In this document: positions 37,648 through 45,157 of the stretch, in pieces
How positions within the stretch are numbered: the first letter of the stretch is position 1
Layout: the number at the start of each line of letters is the position of its first letter
Assembly: GCF_001953745.1 (NCBI RefSeq)
Contig: NZ_LWLN01000001.1
Span: 1-64,000, forward strand
From: Natrinema saccharevitans
GTDB taxonomy: Archaea; Halobacteriota; Halobacteria; Halobacteriales; Natrialbaceae
Length of the DNA stretch: 64,000 nucleotides
Direction of reading: 5' to 3'
Position numbers and translations under genes: made by a program
The notes under the pieces: generated by a model
Databases searched by the model: none
Told to the model about the DNA's origin: nothing
The model's input: the letters and a program-made list of their open reading frames with translations, nothing else

Positions 37648-38121
37648 CTACACGCCCGTCGCCACGAACGCCCCGCTCCCGACCGAGACGGCGACGAGGA
37701 GAGCGATCGCGACGAGACGGCGGCTCGAGGGGGTCGCCTCGAGGTCGACGTGGCGGCTGTCGCGGACAGTCTGGACGCCGAACCAGGCGATCGACGATCC
37801 CCCGGCGAGCATCGCCGCGGCGAAGACCCACGACGCCGTGTCGCCGACGACGATTGCGGATCGGATCGCCGAGAGCGTGACGACGGCCGCGAGGAGGACG
37901 TCGCCGATGCCGACGAAGACGTTCCACGGAATCGTTCGGTCGCCGACCGGAACCGAGACGACGAGCCCACCGACGATCATGAGGACCGCCGAGAGGGCAA
38001 AACCGGTCAGGAGGACCCCGGCGAGCGGGTCGGTGAGGACGTGCGGACCGAACGCAGCGAGATACGCACTGCCCAGCCCGAGCATGACGATGCCCAGCGG
38101 GAGGACCGTCCGTCGCTTCAT
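37648..38121 (-). CDS. Small multi-TM membrane protein, unknown function
   Basis: A 157-aa protein with about five TM helices (roughly 7-24, 33-56, 66-85, 96-113 and 133-155), joined by short loops and a polar [17 protein letters not shown]-like stretch near 118-132. No known family motif is visible. It lies between engB and the divergent DUF389 gene at 38260. The start ATG 38121 begins [15 protein letters not shown] with a positively charged N-terminus. Likely an integral membrane protein of unknown function. Confidence 0.6.
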   Translation of the reverse strand: MKRRTVLPLGIVMLGLGSAYLAAFGPHVLTDPLAGVLLTGFALSAVLMIVGGLVVSVPVGDRTIPWNVFVGIGDVLLAAVVTLSAIRSAIVVGDTASWVFAAAMLAGGSSIAWFGVQTVRDSRHVDLEATPSSRRLVAIALLVAVSVGSGAFVATGV

Positions 38122-38259
38122 AGGGGCAATTATTGGCTGTCCTACAACAGTCTTTCGCGGCGATCGCGGCGTCGCTCGACCCCGATCCGACCGACGGAAC
38201 GGGACAGAACGGGACGGAATGCCCCGGAGTTATGGGCTCGGGGTTCGTCAGGACCTCCC

Positions 38260-39561
38260 GTGCGGCTCGTACAGTTGACGATCCCGACGGGTAAGCGGGA
38301 GACGATCCTCTCGATCCTCGACGAGCGGGAGATCGACTACGTGATGACCGACGAGACCGGCAGTCGGTCGTACACGGGGGTTACGTACTTCCCGCTGCCG
38401 GACCCGGCCGTCGAGCCGGTGCTGGACGAGATCCAGGACGCGGGGATCGACGACGACGCCTACACGGTCGTCGTCGACGCGGAGACGGTCGTTTCACGGC
38501 GGTTTCAGGCACTGCGTGACGAGTACGAGAACGGCGACGTCGGCTCGGACCGCATCTCCCGACAGGAACTGCAGGCCGAAGCCGACGGTCTGACGCCGAG
38601 TTTTCCCGTCTACGTGGTGATGACGGTCATCAGCGCGGTCGTCGCGACCGCCGGGCTCTTGCTCGACTCGCCGGCGGTCGTCGTCGGCTCGATGGTGATC
38701 GCGCCCCTGATCGGGCCGGCACTCGGCGCGAGCGTCGGCACGGTGATCGACGACGAGGACATGTTCGTCGAGAGCGTCACCTACCAGTTCATCGGCGTCG
38801 TCGTCGCGATCGTGGCCGCGGCGGTCTTCGCGCTGGTCGTGCGGTCGCTGAACATCGTCCCGCCGGATCTCGTCCTCTCGAGCGTCGGTGAGATCTCCGA
38901 GCGGCTCGCGCCGGACCTGCTATCGCTGGCGATCGCGCTCGGAGCCGGCGTCGCGGGGGTCGTCAGCATCGCGACGGGAACCGCGGTCGCGCTGGTCGGC
39001 GTGATGATCGCGGCGGCGTTGATCCCGCCGGCCGGCGTCGCGGGCATCGCCATCGCGTGGGGCCAGCCGACATCGGCGATCGGTGCGACGGTACTCGTGT
39101 TGGTCAATCTGCTGTCGGTCAATCTCGCCGGGCTGGTGACGCTGTGGTACGCCGGCTACCGTCCGGAGAACCTGTTCTCGCTCGGTGAGACCGAACAGCG
39201 GCTTCGCAAGCGGATCGCCGGGCTCGTCGTCATCGTCCTCGTCTTCGCCGTCTTTCTCGGCGGCATCACCTACGCCTCCTACGAGTCGGGGAACTTCGAA
39301 CAGGACGCCCGCGACGAGATCGAGGGGGTCCTCTCGCAGTCCCAGTACGAGGACTATCAACTCCTCGAGTTCGAGGTCGTGATGGACGACGACTACCCGT
39401 TCCGCAATCCCGAGCGGGTAATCGTCACGATCGGCGGGCCGCCGGGCGCGTCCGCGCCCGCACTGGCCGACACCCTCTACGAGCGGATCAACGACCACGC
39501 CGACGGCTCGGTCGCCGTCGAAGTCAGGTACGTCCAAGTCTCCGAACGGGGCACCGGCTGA
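38260..39561 (+). CDS. TIGR00341/DUF389 family membrane protein
   Basis: A 433-aa protein from GTG 38260 (VRLVQLTIPTGKRET). The N-terminal 100 residues form an ACT-like soluble domain (LTIPTGKRETILSILDEREIDYVMTDETG). TM region about 115-330: PSFPVYVVMTVISAVVATAGLL, PAVVVGSMVIAPLIGPALGAS (the family signature), VALVGVMIAAALIPPAGVAGIAIAWG and LVNLLSVNLAGLVTLW. A C-terminal soluble domain follows. DUF389 proteins are predicted transporters or channels of unknown substrate. An upstream in-frame ATG at 37639 would overlap the opposite-strand gene and is not credible. Confidence 0.85.
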   Translation: MRLVQLTIPTGKRETILSILDEREIDYVMTDETGSRSYTGVTYFPLPDPAVEPVLDEIQDAGIDDDAYTVVVDAETVVSRRFQALRDEYENGDVGSDRISRQELQAEADGLTPSFPVYVVMTVISAVVATAGLLLDSPAVVVGSMVIAPLIGPALGASVGTVIDDEDMFVESVTYQFIGVVVAIVAAAVFALVVRSLNIVPPDLVLSSVGEISERLAPDLLSLAIALGAGVAGVVSIATGTAVALVGVMIAAALIPPAGVAGIAIAWGQPTSAIGATVLVLVNLLSVNLAGLVTLWYAGYRPENLFSLGETEQRLRKRIAGLVVIVLVFAVFLGGITYASYESGNFEQDARDEIEGVLSQSQYEDYQLLEFEVVMDDDYPFRNPERVIVTIGGPPGASAPALADTLYERINDHADGSVAVEVRYVQVSERGTG

Positions 39562-39612
39562 ACGCGGTCGCCGCTACGTTCGAAACTGCTCGGTTCGATC
39601 GCTCGAGCCCGG

Positions 39613-39885
39613 TCAGCGTCGCAGCCGTTCGAGCAGGGACGGCTCCCCGGACGTGGAGTCGCCGTCGTCGGTCCCGAGCCGTCGCCGGAGTCACGTCCGC
39701 GGGCCGCCGATCCGCTCGAGCAGGTAGGTCGGGAAGTAGAGGACGACTGCGCCGAACGAGAGGAAGCCGAGTCCGGCCGCGTACTGTCCCGGCCGGGGAA
39801 AGTCGATCCCGACGACGAACATCGGCCCCGCCATCGAGATACCCGCCGCCGTTTGGACCAGTCACCGGAGGCTCGGCCACGTCAT
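39613..39885 (-). pseudogene. Small membrane protein frame interrupted by two in-frame TGA codons
   Basis: From ATG 39885 one frame runs through MTWPSLR, a TGA (39862-39864), then LVQTAAGISMAGPMFVVG and a TM helix QYAAGLGFLSFGAVVLYFPTYLL, then ERIGGPRT, a second TGA (39691-39693), LRRRLGTDDGDSTSGEPSLL and a final stop TGA at 39613-39615. Without the two internal stops it encodes 90 residues with two TM helices and an acidic tail. Both TGA codons are one base from TGG (Trp), giving the plausible RWLVQ and RTWLRRR. This looks like a recently inactivated gene. Translation from an internal ATG (39834) could still make a 47-aa fragment. It lies 13 bp downstream of the NOG1 stop region. Confidence 0.5.
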
Positions 39886-39898
39886 CGCCGCATCGACA

Positions 39899-40885
39899 TC
39901 AGCCGTCGAACGGCAGTTCGGGTTCGTAGTCGATCGCCGCGACGGCGGCTTCGAGGACCGTCTCGACGTCGTCGCCGGTCTCGACGCTCATCGTGTAGTC
40001 GGAGCCGAGATCCTCGAGCGACGCGTTCCAGACCGCTTTCCGGTCGATCTTGTTCGCGACGGTCAGCACGGGGACCGCATCGAACCGGGTCGCGATCGCG
40101 TCCCGGAGTTCGAGCTGCGAGTCGATCGGGTAGCCACACTCTCCCGAGGGATCGAGCATGACGAGCATGCAGTCCGCGAGGTGTTCGATGGCGCTGACCG
40201 CCTGCGATTCGATCTCGTTGCGCTCTTCCGGCGGGCGGTCGAGCAGCCCCGGCGTGTCGACGATCTGGTAGCGGATGTGGTCCCGTTCGAAGTGACCCAC
40301 GCCGATCCCCTTCGTCGTAAACGGATAGGAGGCGGTCTCGCCGCGGGCGCTGGTGACGCCGTTGACGAACGAGGACTTGCCGACGTTTGGGTAGCCGGCG
40401 ACGACGATCGTCGGCTCGTCGGGGTTGATCTCGGGCAGGTCCCGCAGGTCGTTGCGCGACTCGTTGATGTAGAGCAGGTGGTCCTCGACCTGCTCGACGA
40501 TGTCGGCCAGCCGGGCGAAGGCCTGTTTCCGGTGCTTGCGCGCGGTGTCGACGTCGGTCTTGCGCAGCCGGGGCTGGTACTCCTCGTGGATCTCGCGGGC
40601 CTTCCGGCTGGCCCACATGACCTCCGACAGCGCCTGCCGGAGTCGGTCGACGTCGACGATCGCGTCCGCCAGCTCGTAGTAGAACGGGTGGGCGTCGTAC
40701 TCGAAGTCCGGCCACGCCGTCACCACGTTCTCTAAGTTGTCCGAGATGATGTTCGCCGCCGTCTGGAGCATCGACTGCTGGGCCTCGAGGCCGCCCTTGG
40801 CCTTGCCGGCCCGCGCCGCCCGCGAGAACGCCTTGTCGATCAACTCTTCCGACGTGGGCGTCGTCGGAAGGTCTTCGAAAATCAT
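39899..40885 (-). CDS. NOG1-family GTP-binding protein
   Basis: A 328-aa protein. An N-terminal helical NOG1 domain (LPTTPTSEELIDKAFSRAARAGKAKG, then YYELADAIVDVDRLRQALSEVMWASRKAREIHEEY) precedes the G domain. G1 is AGYPNVGKSS (about residue 165), Switch II DTPGLLDRPPEERNEIE, G4 ANKIDRK. Archaeal NOG1 takes part in large-subunit assembly. The start ATG 40885 matches the family N-terminus. It is an ortholog of eukaryotic Nog1 without the long C-terminal extension. Confidence 0.93.
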   Translation of the reverse strand: MIFEDLPTTPTSEELIDKAFSRAARAGKAKGGLEAQQSMLQTAANIISDNLENVVTAWPDFEYDAHPFYYELADAIVDVDRLRQALSEVMWASRKAREIHEEYQPRLRKTDVDTARKHRKQAFARLADIVEQVEDHLLYINESRNDLRDLPEINPDEPTIVVAGYPNVGKSSFVNGVTSARGETASYPFTTKGIGVGHFERDHIRYQIVDTPGLLDRPPEERNEIESQAVSAIEHLADCMLVMLDPSGECGYPIDSQLELRDAIATRFDAVPVLTVANKIDRKAVWNASLEDLGSDYTMSVETGDDVETVLEAAVAAIDYEPELPFDG

Positions 40886-40967
40886 GGGAAGCGGTAGGAG
40901 CCGCGACCATAAAAGGGCGTCCGTTGGCCGCCGTCAGCTTATCCCTGCTGCCCGCCTACAGGGAGCT

Positions 40968-41339
40968 ATGACTGATTGGCGCGCGGTGTTCGTCGGATTC
41001 GTCGTCGCGACGGTGGTGGGAATCGTCGGCCTCGTGGTGCCGGGGGTCGGTCAGATCGCCGCGGGGCTGGCCGGCGGGTTCGTCGCGGGCTACATGGCCG
41101 GCGGCGGACTCGGAAGCGGCTTCTGGCACGGCCTGCTGGCCGGCGCGCTGGGCGGGATCATCGGCGGCCTGTTGATCGGCGTCGCCGTCGGCTTCGCCGG
41201 GCTGGCGCTCGGCCCCGTCGGCGGCGCGATCTCGGGGGCCGCCGGGGTCGGAATCTTCGCGATCGCCGTCGCCGTCTCGCTCGTGATGGCCATCGAGAGC
41301 GCGATCGCCGGCGTCGTCGGGGCCGCGGTCCGTAACTGA
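40968..41339 (+). CDS. DUF5518 membrane protein
   Basis: A 123-aa small, glycine-rich, highly hydrophobic protein with four TM helices: VFVGFVVATVVGIVGLVVPG, GQIAAGLAGGFVAGYMAGGG, GLLAGALGGIIGGLLIGVAVG and the C-terminal GIFAIAVAVSLVMAIESAIAG. The N-terminal MTDWRAVFVGFVVAT and the GGGxxxGFWHGLLAGALGG segment are characteristic of haloarchaeal DUF5518 proteins. ATG 40968 is preferred. It is divergent from NOG1 (83 bp between starts). Function unknown. Confidence 0.75.
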   Translation: MTDWRAVFVGFVVATVVGIVGLVVPGVGQIAAGLAGGFVAGYMAGGGLGSGFWHGLLAGALGGIIGGLLIGVAVGFAGLALGPVGGAISGAAGVGIFAIAVAVSLVMAIESAIAGVVGAAVRN

Positions 41340-41360
41340 AAAGACAGCCTCGAGTCCCCG

Positions 41361-41714
41361 TCAGGCCGCGGCCATCTCCCGGCAGCTCTCGGCACACGTC
41401 GGCAGGATCTCCGCACAGGCCTGACAGTGGTCGTGGTCGTGTCGCTCGCACTCTGCGGCACACTCCTCGCAGAGGTCCGCACAGATCTCGCCTAACTCCC
41501 GGTGGTAGCCGGAGTTGCGGGCCATAAAGCGTGCGTGCAGCGAGGCGATGTCGGCCACGTCCCGGCAGAGCCGGATGCAGCGGGCCATGGCCTCGCCCTC
41601 GTCCGCACAGGCGTCGGCACACCACTCACAGACCTGCGCGGCCTCGAGGCAGTTGTCGATACACGCCTGCATCTGGTCGTCCGAGTGCGCGTTTTGGAGT
41701 TGTTGAAGCGCCAT
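41361..41714 (-). CDS. Cysteine-rich four-helix bundle copper-type protein
   Basis: A 117-aa protein of the DUF326/four-helix-bundle copper-storage type. Cysteines recur in CxxxC-like spacing: ACIDNCLEAAQVCEWCADACADE, ARCIRLCRDVADIASLH, EICADLCEECAAECERHDHDHCQACAEILPTCAESC, about 15 in total, plus a His-rich DHDHC. These face the core and bind Cu(I) in relatives (Csp family). ATG 41714 (MALQQLQNAH) is preferred. No signal peptide or Tat motif is seen, so the bundle is cytoplasmic. Metal buffering is likely; direct evidence is only the cysteine pattern. Confidence 0.85.
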   Translation of the reverse strand: MALQQLQNAHSDDQMQACIDNCLEAAQVCEWCADACADEGEAMARCIRLCRDVADIASLHARFMARNSGYHRELGEICADLCEECAAECERHDHDHCQACAEILPTCAESCREMAAA

Positions 41715-41839
41715 CACTGGGACGGACGGCACGCAGGCCGATGAAGCCGCGTTCGGCGATTGCAAGCAGTCGGTCACTGACGACGGAGTCGACACCGGTC
41801 CCATCGCCGGGTATCGCGGCCACCCTGGCGACTGAGCGG

Positions 41840-42124
41840 TTAGCGACGCGCCTCGAGTTCCGCCTCGAGATCCGACAGCTCCATGTCGTTCATCGCCAGC
41901 AGCACCAGCAGGTGATAGACGATGTCGGCGCTCTCGTGGGCGATCTCCTCGCGGTCGTCGTCTTTGGCTGCGAGGACGAGTTCGGTCGTCTCCTCGCCGA
42001 GTTTCTCCAGCACCGCGTTCTCGCCCTTCTCGTGGGTGAACAACGAGGCGGTGTAGGAGTCCTCGGGCAACGTTTCCTTGCGGTCCTCGATCACGGCGAA
42101 CAGTTCCTCGAGCGTCTCCTCCAT
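41840..42124 (-). CDS. hisE: Phosphoribosyl-ATP pyrophosphatase
   Basis: A 94-aa MazG-like helical protein of histidine biosynthesis, cleaving PR-ATP to PR-AMP. It carries LEELFAVIEDRKETLPEDSYTASLF, KLGEETTELVLAAKDDDREEIAHESADIVYHLLVLLA with the EExxE and ExxD metal-binding Glu/Asp clusters. The ATG follows directly on the BFN nuclease stop. The other his genes are not in the window. Confidence 0.95.
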   Translation of the reverse strand: MEETLEELFAVIEDRKETLPEDSYTASLFTHEKGENAVLEKLGEETTELVLAAKDDDREEIAHESADIVYHLLVLLAMNDMELSDLEAELEARR

Positions 42125-42592
42125 CTATATCTCACCCGACACGTTGCGAATGTCTTCGAGGTCGGCGAACTTCTCCCTGTCGTCTCGGCTGTCCGCGAAG
42201 ACGCCCTCGGTGATCTCGATCCCGGCGTTGGTCCGGGCGGCAAGCGCCAGCGAATCGCTCGGGCGGGCGTCGACGACCGTCTCGCCCCGCGGCGTCTCGA
42301 GGTAGAGGTCGGCGATGTAGGTCCCGCCCCGCCCGCTCTCGCGCTGTTCGATCTCGGTGACGACGACGCGGTCGATCCGACTGCCCAGTTCCTCCATGAC
42401 GTCCAACAGGAGGTCGTGGGTCAGCGGCCGCCCGATGTCCTCGGCCTCGAGGCCGCGGGCGATGCTGGTCGCCTCGCTGAACCCGATGAAGATCGGAACG
42501 ACGTCGTCTTCGCCCTCGACGGCGAGGACGACGACCGGGACCGGTCCCTCGGGGGTCCCCGCGACCCGAACCGCGTCGATGGATGCCTGCAT
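42125..42592 (-). CDS. Bifunctional nuclease family protein (DUF151/BFN)
   Basis: A 155-aa BFN-domain protein. DAVRVAGTPEGPVPVVVLAVEGEDDVVPIFIGFSEATSIARGLEAEDIGRPLTHDLLLDVMEELGSRIDRVVV is the typical core; the acidic DARPSDSLALAART motif near residue 115 completes it. ATG 42592 (MQASIDAV). The stop abuts the hisE ATG (42124/42125), so both are one transcription unit. Related plant proteins have nuclease activity; the archaeal function is unknown. Confidence 0.87.
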   Translation of the reverse strand: MQASIDAVRVAGTPEGPVPVVVLAVEGEDDVVPIFIGFSEATSIARGLEAEDIGRPLTHDLLLDVMEELGSRIDRVVVTEIEQRESGRGGTYIADLYLETPRGETVVDARPSDSLALAARTNAGIEITEGVFADSRDDREKFADLEDIRNVSGEI

Positions 42593-42707
42593 ACCCGTAC
42601 CCTCGGGCAGGAGGGAGAAAACAGGTCCGGTCGCGAATGCATGCACGCGGGACCGTCGCGGCGATCGAAATAGAGCGGCCGGGACGGGAGCGCCCGGGGG
42701 CAGGCGG

Positions 42708-43325
42708 CTATCGCGACTCTTCGAGTCCCGGCACCCTTGCGGCCTCGTTCTCGAAGAACGCGAGGCTGTGAATCCGACTGTCGGGGGTCAGTTCCGGATG
42801 GAACGAGGTACCGACGACCGGGCCCTGTCTGACGGCGACCGGCCGGTCGTCCCACGCGGCCAGCACCTCGGCGTCGCCGACCGAGTCGATGGCCGGCGCG
42901 CGGATGAACACCGCCGGGTAGGGCTCGTCGAGACCGTCGACTTCGAGGGGCGCTTCGAAGCTGTCCTTCTGGCGGCCGAAGGCGTTGCGCTCGACGCTCA
43001 CGTCGAGCAGGCCGAGCTGGTCGACACGATCGTCGTTGGGGTCGCTCGAGGCGACGATCAGGCCAGCACAGGTCGCCAGCAGGGGTTTGCCGGCGGCGAC
43101 GTGGGCCCGAATTTCGGGGGCGATCTCCTCGTCGCGGACCAGCCGCGATATCGTGGTCGATTCGCCGCCGGGCATCGCCAGCAGGTCGCAGTCGGGGATC
43201 AGCCCCGATTCGCGGATCTCGCGGACCGTGACCTCGCGGTCGCGGGCCGCGGCGGCGCGTTCGATGGCGGCCGCGTGTTCCTCGACGTCGCCCTGGACCG
43301 CGACGACGCCCGCAGTCAGTGACAT
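42708..43325 (-). CDS. pdxT: Pyridoxal 5'-phosphate synthase glutaminase subunit
   Basis: A 205-aa class-I glutaminase that supplies ammonia to PdxS. N-terminal TAGVVAVQGDVEEHAAAI, LAMPGGESTTISRL, LATCAGLIV (nucleophile Cys) and GTSFHPELT (His/Glu dyad) are all present. ATG 43325 (MSLTAGVVAV) is preferred; the longer frame to 43352 adds nine residues of poor sequence. The partner PdxS is not in the window. Cytoplasmic vitamin B6 synthesis. Confidence 0.94.
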   Translation of the reverse strand: MSLTAGVVAVQGDVEEHAAAIERAAAARDREVTVREIRESGLIPDCDLLAMPGGESTTISRLVRDEEIAPEIRAHVAAGKPLLATCAGLIVASSDPNDDRVDQLGLLDVSVERNAFGRQKDSFEAPLEVDGLDEPYPAVFIRAPAIDSVGDAEVLAAWDDRPVAVRQGPVVGTSFHPELTPDSRIHSLAFFENEAARVPGLEESR

Positions 43326-43451
43326 GGCCGCGGCTACGGAGGGGGGCGTCAAAAACGTCGCGCCACCGACTCGGCCGCGGCGTCCGATTCGACCGATCGT
43401 GACATGTCTGCCACATCCTTACTGCCCTCGGACGCGTCTGACGAACCGGAG

Positions 43452-43667
43452 ATGAGCCGATCCGACGCGTGCCGATGGGAGTACAGGACGCTCAGGCCGC
43501 CCCGCGGCGAAACGAAAAAGGAGGCCGAGGACCCGCAAGCGGCGCTGAACGAGTACGGCGCTGACGGCTGGGAACTCGTCGAGACGATCGACTACACGGG
43601 TGGCGGGACCAAGTATCTGGTATTCAAACGCCCCGCCGAGACGAATGCCGGTGCCGATGACGGGTGA
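43452..43667 (+). CDS. DUF4177 family small protein
   Basis: A 71-aa protein from ATG 43452 (MSRSDACRWEYRTLRPPRG). The DUF4177 core is WEYRTL, LNEYGADGWELVETIDYTGGGTKYLVFKRP, the classic block. An upstream ATG at 43404 would add 16 residues; a TATA-like ATCCTTACT near 43419 and the GGAG just before 43452 favour the shorter form. It ends 6 bp before the next gene, so the two are probably one operon. Function unknown. Confidence 0.78.
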   Translation: MSRSDACRWEYRTLRPPRGETKKEAEDPQAALNEYGADGWELVETIDYTGGGTKYLVFKRPAETNAGADDG

Positions 43668-43673
43668 ATCGCC

Positions 43674-44744
43674 ATGACCGGCACCGATGACGCCGAGAAC
43701 GGAATGGCCGGCGTCTCCGACGTCGAGACGGCCGGTGACTCCGACATCGGGACGGCGAACACGATGCGCGAACGCGCCGGCGAAAGTCGGCTCAAACTCT
43801 GGCTCCTGCTCGGTGCTTCCCGGCTGCAGGTGACCGCCATCCTGGCGCTCGGCGTGTTCGTCTCGTTCGTGGCGTTCGTCACTCTCACGCCGTCGCCCCT
43901 GTACCCACAGCTGCAGACCGGCGACACCATCGAAACGATGTTCTCGACGATGATCGGGGCGATCATCACCGGCACCACGCTCGTCGTCACCATCGGCCAG
44001 CTGGTCCTCTCCCAGGAGAACGGTCCGCTCGGCGACCAGCGCGACCGGATGGAGAACGCGATGGACTTCCGCGATTTCACCGAGGAACTTATCGGGTCGC
44101 CCAGTCCGGCGGATCCGTCGGAGTTCCTCCGCCAACTCGTCTTCGTGGCCGAACTGCGGGCGAAGGCGCTTCGCGACCGTGTCGCCGACAACGACGACGA
44201 CCGACTCCGCGCGGAGGTCGACGAGTTCACCGACAGCCTCGTGGGCAACGCCGAACTGGTCATCGATCAGCTCGAGGACGCGACGTTCGGGAGCTTCGAC
44301 GTCCTGTTCGCCGCGCTGAACTTCAACTACGGTTGGAAGATATTTCAGGTCGAACGGATCGCAAACGAGTTCGAAGACAGTCTGAGCGACGAAGAACTGT
44401 CCGATCTGGACGATCTGAAGACATCGCTCAGCCTGTTCGGACCGGCGCGAGAACACGTCAAGACGCTGTACTTCGAGTGGGAACTCGTCACGCTCTCACA
44501 GATGATCCTCTACGCGGCGGTTCCGGCGCTGGTCATCGCCGGCGTCATGCTCACGGTCGTCGACGCGGGCACGTTCCCCGGGCGAACGCTCGGCGTGGCG
44601 AACGTCACGTGGGCGATCGGCGCGGCCTTTACGGCGACGCTCGTCCCGTTTCTGCTGTTTGCGGCCTACGTCATCCGAATCGTGACGGTCGCCAAGCGAA
44701 CGCTCGCTATCGAACCGCTGATCCTCCGCGACTCCCAGCGGTAG
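43674..44744 (+). CDS. Haloarchaeal four-TM membrane protein, unknown function
   Basis: A 356-aa protein. The first ~40 residues are acidic and polar. TM1 and TM2 are about 52-72 (LQVTAILALGVFVSFVAFVTL) and 93-112 (MIGAIITGTTLVVTIGQLVLS). A helical soluble region about 115-275 is acidic (FRQLVF, DRLRAEVDEFTDSLVGNAE). TM3 and TM4 lie at about 278-300 and 315-340. The four-TM, central-soluble arrangement is found in haloarchaeal proteins of unknown function. It follows the DUF4177 gene by 6 bp. No transporter or enzyme motif is visible. Confidence 0.65.
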   Translation: MTGTDDAENGMAGVSDVETAGDSDIGTANTMRERAGESRLKLWLLLGASRLQVTAILALGVFVSFVAFVTLTPSPLYPQLQTGDTIETMFSTMIGAIITGTTLVVTIGQLVLSQENGPLGDQRDRMENAMDFRDFTEELIGSPSPADPSEFLRQLVFVAELRAKALRDRVADNDDDRLRAEVDEFTDSLVGNAELVIDQLEDATFGSFDVLFAALNFNYGWKIFQVERIANEFEDSLSDEELSDLDDLKTSLSLFGPAREHVKTLYFEWELVTLSQMILYAAVPALVIAGVMLTVVDAGTFPGRTLGVANVTWAIGAAFTATLVPFLLFAAYVIRIVTVAKRTLAIEPLILRDSQR

Positions 44745-44858
44745 CGATGATTTGGGCTCCCGGTCCCCGTTTGGCCGCCGCGACCGATCGTTTCCCGTCC
44801 ACGAGGGATTCCGACGGTACCGTGGCTACTCGAGGCGACGGCGAAAGAACGGGGGGCG

Positions 44859-45020
44859 TTACGAGACGAACGTCAGCAACTGGACCACGACGCCCAGCAT
44901 GACGCCGAAAGCGATGACCGTCTTCGGGTCGATTCGGATGGCGTTCGAGTCCTCGGAGTCGAAGTACCGGACCAGTCCGGCACTGGACATCAGCCCGCCG
45001 GTGTTCTGTCCTTTGTCCAT
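44859..45020 (-). CDS. secG: Preprotein translocase SecG/Sec61-beta
   Basis: A 53-aa single-TM protein that joins SecY and SecE. It starts [20 protein letters not shown], continues [15 protein letters not shown], and has one C-terminal TM helix ([18 protein letters not shown]). This is the archaeal Sec61-beta pattern: a short polar N-terminus with [12 protein letters not shown] and IRIDPKTV before the TM. A TATA box (AACTAAACC on the plus strand, 45043-45051) lies 27 bp upstream, so the mRNA is leaderless. Confidence 0.92.
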   Translation of the reverse strand: MDKGQNTGGLMSSAGLVRYFDSEDSNAIRIDPKTVIAFGVMLGVVVQLLTFVS

Positions 45021-45042
45021 ACCGGTCCCTACGTCCCCCCGG

Positions 45043-45051
45043 AACTAAACC
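45043..45051 (-). promoter_or_regulatory. TATA box of secG
   Basis: Minus-strand GGTTTAGTT, 27 bp upstream of the ATG at 45020. Confidence 0.6.
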
Positions 45052-45157
45052 TTTCGAACGGTCAGCGTGACGCCGTTGCCCTCACTCGAGAGGGCCCAGC
45101 CCGAAACCCTGCGACGAGGACTTCCCCTCGGGCTCGGTCCGCCGGAACCATCAGTAA

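Noticed and set aside
39613-39885. Selenocysteine or pyrrolysine recoding to explain the internal TGA codons
   Set aside because: No SECIS-like structure was seen and haloarchaea are not known to use Sec; TGA is not read as Pyl. Pseudogenisation is the simpler view.
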